Below are positions 61,103 through 64,000 of a DNA stretch of 64,000 nucleotides, one piece after another. The notes beneath the pieces are model-generated. The model worked only from the letters and a program-made list of their open reading frames with translations. It made no database searches and was not told the origin of the DNA. The translations under genes were made by a program, and so were the position numbers. Every line of letters starts with the position of its first letter. Positions within the stretch are counted from its first letter, which is position 1. Source of the stretch: Myxococcus guangdongensis (lineage in GTDB: Bacteria; Myxococcota; Myxococcia; Myxococcales; Myxococcaceae); assembly GCF_024198255.1 (NCBI RefSeq), contig NZ_JAJVKW010000007.1, forward strand, positions 248,001 to 312,000, in the 5' to 3' direction.

Positions 61103-63508
61103 TCAGTCGAGCTTCCGGCTCCGGGTGCGGAGGAACGACACGCCCAGCCAGAGCGCCAGCATCACGAAGGATGCGCTGCTGGCATCGGTGGCGCCGCATC
61201 CCCAACCCGTAACGGTCAGGTCGCGAGGACCCGGCAGCTCTGGCTCGCTGGGACCGTTGGGGTCCGAGGGTCCAGCGTCTTCAGTGCCCGCGTCGGGACT
61301 CGTACCAGCGTCGCCGTCACCCGCGTCCGGTTCAGGCTGTGGAGTGGTTCCCGCGTCATCGCCCGCATCGGGCTCCGGCGTGGTTCCACCACCATCATCC
61401 CCTGCGTCACCTGCATCGCCCGCGTCCGGGGGCGTTCCCGCATCATCGCCGGCATCGCCCGCGTCCGGAGGCGCGCCCGCGTCCTCTCCCGCGTCGGGCT
61501 CTGGAGGCGTTCCCGCATCTTCCTCACCTGCATCCGGCTCCGCCCCCGCGTCGGGAGTGCCCGAATCCGGCGCTCCTGCATCCGGGGTCCCCGCGTCGGG
61601 AGTGCCCGAGTCCGGCGCTCCTGCATCCGGGGTCCCCGCGTCGGGAGTGCCCGAATCCGGCGCTCCTGCATCCGGGGTCCCCGCGTCGAACGCACCGGCA
61701 TCGGGCATCCCGGCATCTCGAGGCCCGGCATCTGGCTGCCCGGCATCCGGCAGGCTCCCACCATCCCCAAGCTCTGCGATCACCAGCAGTTCCTCGGACA
61801 TGCTCCACGAGTACACGTTGTCGATGCCCCCGTACTCCGCGATGACCCGGTGCTCGCCCATCGAGGAGAAGGAGAGGTCGACCGTCGCGGTCCCCGCGCC
61901 ATCGACGTCCAGGGACGTGACGAAGTCTCCGTCCACGAAGAAGCTCACGGAGCCCGTCGTCAGTGGCACACCCGGGACGTCCGTCACGGAGGCCGTGAAG
62001 AACGTCGGCTCGCCCACGATGATGGGCCCGCCCTGGTGCTCCAGTCGCGTCACCGTGGGCTCCAGGCCCACGCCTCGGATGAGCAACGTCAGGTCATTGA
62101 ACGACAGGTCTCCGCCCGCGGTGAGGTCCTCCCAGCTCATCACCCACGTGTCCGTCGCCTCCATGGGCGCCAGCATCAACACGTGCGGCGTGCGCTGCTG
62201 ATAGCTCCACGCATCCATGTCGAAGGACTCGACGATCTGGACCTTGCCGTACTCCCGCGACTGCAATCGCGAGTAGCCCGTCGGGCTGAGCCAGTTCGAG
62301 CTCGGGTTGACCGTCGTCACGCGGTCCGTCGACAGAGGCTGATGCAGGTCCAGGTTCAACAGCGTCTTCGAGAAGAAGACGTTGATGTCCCCGTGCCCCC
62401 ACAGCTCGCACTGGTACCGGCCCTCGGGTGTGATGGCGGGCAGGAAGCACGCATCCGTGGCCCGGTCGAAGTCATGCTCCAGGTACGTGACGAGGAAGAA
62501 GACGATCTCCCGTCCGCCCGTCACCGTCCCCAGGCTCACCCGGCGGTCCTCCTCGTTGATGGCCGCCGTCACATCCCGCCCCGCGATGACGCGCCCATCC
62601 GGACCGAACGCGCTCGCCTTGTAATCGGGCAGTCCATCCAGCGCGCTCGACAGGTCCCAGATGGGCCCCACCGACGCCGGCTGCCCCGGCCCCCGGGACG
62701 CCAGCCGGGGCGTGAGGCACTCCACCGCGGGCGCCCCCGGGCACGTATTCCCGTCGTCATCCGTGCTCAGCAGGATGATGTTCCCCAACCCCATGTGCCC
62801 GTTCTGCGAGTCGTCCGGCTCGAGCAGGTTGGGGATGTGGGGGAAGACGCCCCGGTCGCTGAAGTACGCATCCAGCAGCCCCGGCACCGCGCCCGCGCGG
62901 AAGTTCCCGCTCGCATCCACCAGGTCCGTCGCATCACGAACGCGCTGGCCCACCACCGCGCCCACCGGACGCGCGGGGTAGTCCGGCACATCAGCCGGCC
63001 ATCGCTTGGGCCCACCATTCGGCGAATAGCTGGTGGCCGACGTGCATCCGCCCGTCAGCAGCTCCGGCTCCCGCAGGCGGAGCACGTCACCGGTCTCCGC
63101 CCGACGATGGAAGAAGATGCGCTCCGGGATGCACCGCGTGGCCTCGCCGATGTAACCCCTGTCAGGATTGAGGTTGTACAGGTCCTCGTGGAAGTCCGGG
63201 ATGCCGTTGCCCTCGACGTCGATGAGCACGTCGTCATTGGGATCATCCGGGTTCCCGATGTCGACGTACCCCCGCGCCACCAGGTCGTCGTAATAGAGCC
63301 ACCCCAGCGTGTGGGACGCGCCCGCGGAGGCCTTCTCCTCGACGAGCAGGACCTCCACGTTCCTGTCCCTCGACAGGATGAGCCGATTCGAGTCCACGCC
63401 CTGCGCGGACACGCGGCCCGCGCCCAGGAGGACGACGACCACCAGAAGGAGGGAAGCGCTCCAACGAAGCATGGACATCCTGTGCCAGCCGAGAAGTGAA
63501 CGCGGCAT
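61103..63508 (-). CDS. DUF4114/Ig-like surface protein with Asp-Ala-Gly linker and MYXO-CTERM-like tail
   Basis: 801 residues from ATG 63508, chosen because AGGA lies six bases upstream; ATG 63478 is an alternative. A signal peptide (LLLVVVVLLGAGRVSAQ) comes first. A large N-terminal part holds Ca-type motifs (DPNDDVLIDVEGNG). DUF4114 follows (VMSWEDLTAGGDLSFNDLTLLIRG), then an Ig-like domain (GSVSFFVDGDFVTSLDVDGAGTATVDL), a ~180-residue linker of PDAG/PDSG repeats, and a C-terminal TGWGCGATDASS, a transmembrane helix and RTRSRKLD. The latter resembles the MYXO-CTERM sorting signal: the protein is predicted to be exported and processed at the C-terminus. Confidence 0.87.
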   Translation of the reverse strand: MPRSLLGWHRMSMLRWSASLLLVVVVLLGAGRVSAQGVDSNRLILSRDRNVEVLLVEEKASAGASHTLGWLYYDDLVARGYVDIGNPDDPNDDVLIDVEGNGIPDFHEDLYNLNPDRGYIGEATRCIPERIFFHRRAETGDVLRLREPELLTGGCTSATSYSPNGGPKRWPADVPDYPARPVGAVVGQRVRDATDLVDASGNFRAGAVPGLLDAYFSDRGVFPHIPNLLEPDDSQNGHMGLGNIILLSTDDDGNTCPGAPAVECLTPRLASRGPGQPASVGPIWDLSSALDGLPDYKASAFGPDGRVIAGRDVTAAINEEDRRVSLGTVTGGREIVFFLVTYLEHDFDRATDACFLPAITPEGRYQCELWGHGDINVFFSKTLLNLDLHQPLSTDRVTTVNPSSNWLSPTGYSRLQSREYGKVQIVESFDMDAWSYQQRTPHVLMLAPMEATDTWVMSWEDLTAGGDLSFNDLTLLIRGVGLEPTVTRLEHQGGPIIVGEPTFFTASVTDVPGVPLTTGSVSFFVDGDFVTSLDVDGAGTATVDLSFSSMGEHRVIAEYGGIDNVYSWSMSEELLVIAELGDGGSLPDAGQPDAGPRDAGMPDAGAFDAGTPDAGAPDSGTPDAGTPDAGAPDSGTPDAGTPDAGAPDSGTPDAGAEPDAGEEDAGTPPEPDAGEDAGAPPDAGDAGDDAGTPPDAGDAGDAGDDGGGTTPEPDAGDDAGTTPQPEPDAGDGDAGTSPDAGTEDAGPSDPNGPSEPELPGPRDLTVTGWGCGATDASSASFVMLALWLGVSFLRTRSRKLD
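61557..61691 (-). repeat. Three tandem 45-bp units in the PDAG linker
   Basis: Three almost identical 45-bp units encode the 15-residue repeat PDSGTPDAGTPDAGA (minus strand), differing by one silent base (GAATCC/GAGTCC); the third unit diverges in its last four bases. The surrounding linker (61300-61760) is built of less regular PDAG units. Recent in-frame duplication is likely. Confidence 0.85.
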
Positions 63509-63915
63509 TCTATGTCCTTCTCGGAATCCCAGTACACGGCGCCAGCCCGGACCCAGGGCGGCGGCTTCATGAGAGGGAAGGGAAGGAAGAGGCCCACGGC
63601 CGCCGACGTGCGGGAAAACAGTCCACCCCCCCGGGCGCACCTCCCCCATGACTCACGCCGGGCACCGGACTCGCGGACCTCGACCCACGAGCGGAACGGC
63701 CGTGCACACGAGCGGTCGCATTTCAGCGGATTTTTCGGGTACAGTGCACGGGCTCGCTGACCGGTCAGGTGCACCGGTCGCTCGCGTGGCTCCCTGAAGT
63801 CAGGGATGCGCGGGAGGGCGAGCGGACTTAGTTCGAGTACTGCGGAAGGTCCCACCGGGTCTTGACAGTTCCGGTGGATCACATCCCGCGATCAGCACAT
63901 GGGGCACGAGCGCGC
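63509..63915. other. Intergenic region with ACCGGT-type palindromes, no gene seen
   Basis: The 407 bp between the surface-protein start and the rightmost promoter contain no convincing gene. A perfect 10-bp palindrome TGACCGGTCA (63758-63767) is followed 5 bp later by ACCGGT (63773-63778); more CCGGT/ACCGG cores occur at 63854, 63871 and 63922-63936. A TTGACA at 63862-63867 has no matching -10. The left part should hold the leftward promoter of the surface-protein gene. Confidence 0.5.
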
Positions 63916-63945
63916 TTGACTACCGGAATAACCGGTGTCTAGGGT
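63916..63945 (+). promoter_or_regulatory. Candidate promoter of the gene at the right edge
   Basis: TTGACT (63916-63921), an 18-bp spacer and TAGGGT (63940-63945). The spacer contains ACCGG-AATA-ACCGGT (63922-63936), a direct-repeat operator-like element. The predicted leader has a 6-bp hairpin GTCCCC/GGGGAC (63965-63982) with AGAGGT in its loop, which could hide the ribosome-binding site. Confidence 0.45.
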
Positions 63946-63986
63946 GCGCGGCTTCATTCAAAAGTCCCCAGAGGTGGGGACGTCCG

Positions 63987-64000
63987 TGACCTCCCGCTGC
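63987..64000 (+). CDS. Possible start of a gene running out of the window
   Basis: GTG at 63987 begins M-T-S-R-C and stays open to the end. GAGGTGG lies 8 bp upstream, and a promoter ~45 bp further upstream supports it. Only five codons are visible, so the product is unknown. Confidence 0.3.

Overview
The window is a contiguous 64 kb piece of a very GC-rich, gene-dense bacterial chromosome. It is most likely from a fruiting myxobacterium (Myxococcus/Corallococcus/Cystobacter group). That assignment is inference from gene content: a MYXO-CTERM-like sorting signal on a Pro-Asp-Ala-Gly-rich surface protein, an AgmX/PglI-type C-terminal domain protein, many predicted lipoproteins, NtrC-type regulators, an Imm11/DUF1629 remnant typical of these genomes, and third-position GC bias throughout. 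No tRNA, rRNA, CRISPR array, transposase or phage gene was seen.

Layout. 1-6.5 kb: a 5'-truncated rRNA pseudouridine synthase with a huge basic repeat tail, a terminator, a HEAT-repeat lipoprotein, and a TPR plus double cyclic-nucleotide-binding-domain protein. 6.5-9.5 kb: a stand-alone MshEN (predicted c-di-GMP receptor) protein, a lipoprotein, and an ArsB/NhaD-type ion transporter. 9.5-14 kb: the MrfA helicase/MrfB exonuclease repair pair, then a SlyD prolyl isomerase. 14-19.7 kb: an outer-membrane-type protein, a BASS transporter, an M28 peptidase, a TesB thioesterase and a class I glutamine amidotransferase. 20-25 kb: a secreted PDC sensor-like protein next to a chemoreceptor, then a large secreted HEWGH metalloprotease. 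25-30 kb, minus strand: a MarR-GNAT fusion with a bile-acid-symporter-like transporter, an endonuclease/exonuclease/phosphatase lipoprotein and a GT-C-like membrane protein. 30-32 kb: an Imm11 remnant, an exported threonine-aldolase-like protein and a small zinc ribbon.

32-44 kb is the most regulated block. A five-gene drug-exporter-type ABC operon (HlyD adaptor, two ATPases, two permeases; YbhGFSR-like) reads leftward, next to an MFS exporter. A TetR gene diverges from it and leads a rightward run with a metallo-beta-lactamase-fold hydrolase, a NAD(P)-binding protein, a histidine kinase and an NtrC-type response regulator, most of them overlapping. The intergenic region holds a TetR-type palindrome over the tetR start region and, for the exporter, a good sigma-54 (-24/-12) promoter match with a dyad about 90 bp upstream. 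The nearby NtrC-type regulator is a natural candidate activator.

44-53 kb: a secreted CocE/NonD hydrolase, RNA 3'-phosphate cyclase RtcA translationally coupled to an unknown protein, a serine-hydrolase lipoprotein, a small membrane protein, a SppA signal peptide peptidase and a coupled lipoprotein. 53-61 kb: an Mrp-type Fe-S carrier and two small proteins, then a short-chain acyl-CoA cluster (3-hydroxybutyryl-CoA dehydrogenase, enoyl-CoA hydratase, two acyl-CoA dehydrogenases) interleaved with a secreted unknown and an AgmX/PglI-domain protein, ending in a Cys-rich zinc-binding protein. 61-64 kb: the DUF4114/MYXO-CTERM surface protein and a 480-bp regulatory intergenic region with a promoter that points to a gene starting at the right edge.

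All family assignments come from motif reading by eye, with no database search. Start codons were chosen by ribosome-binding sites, overlaps and signal peptides and may be off by a few codons.
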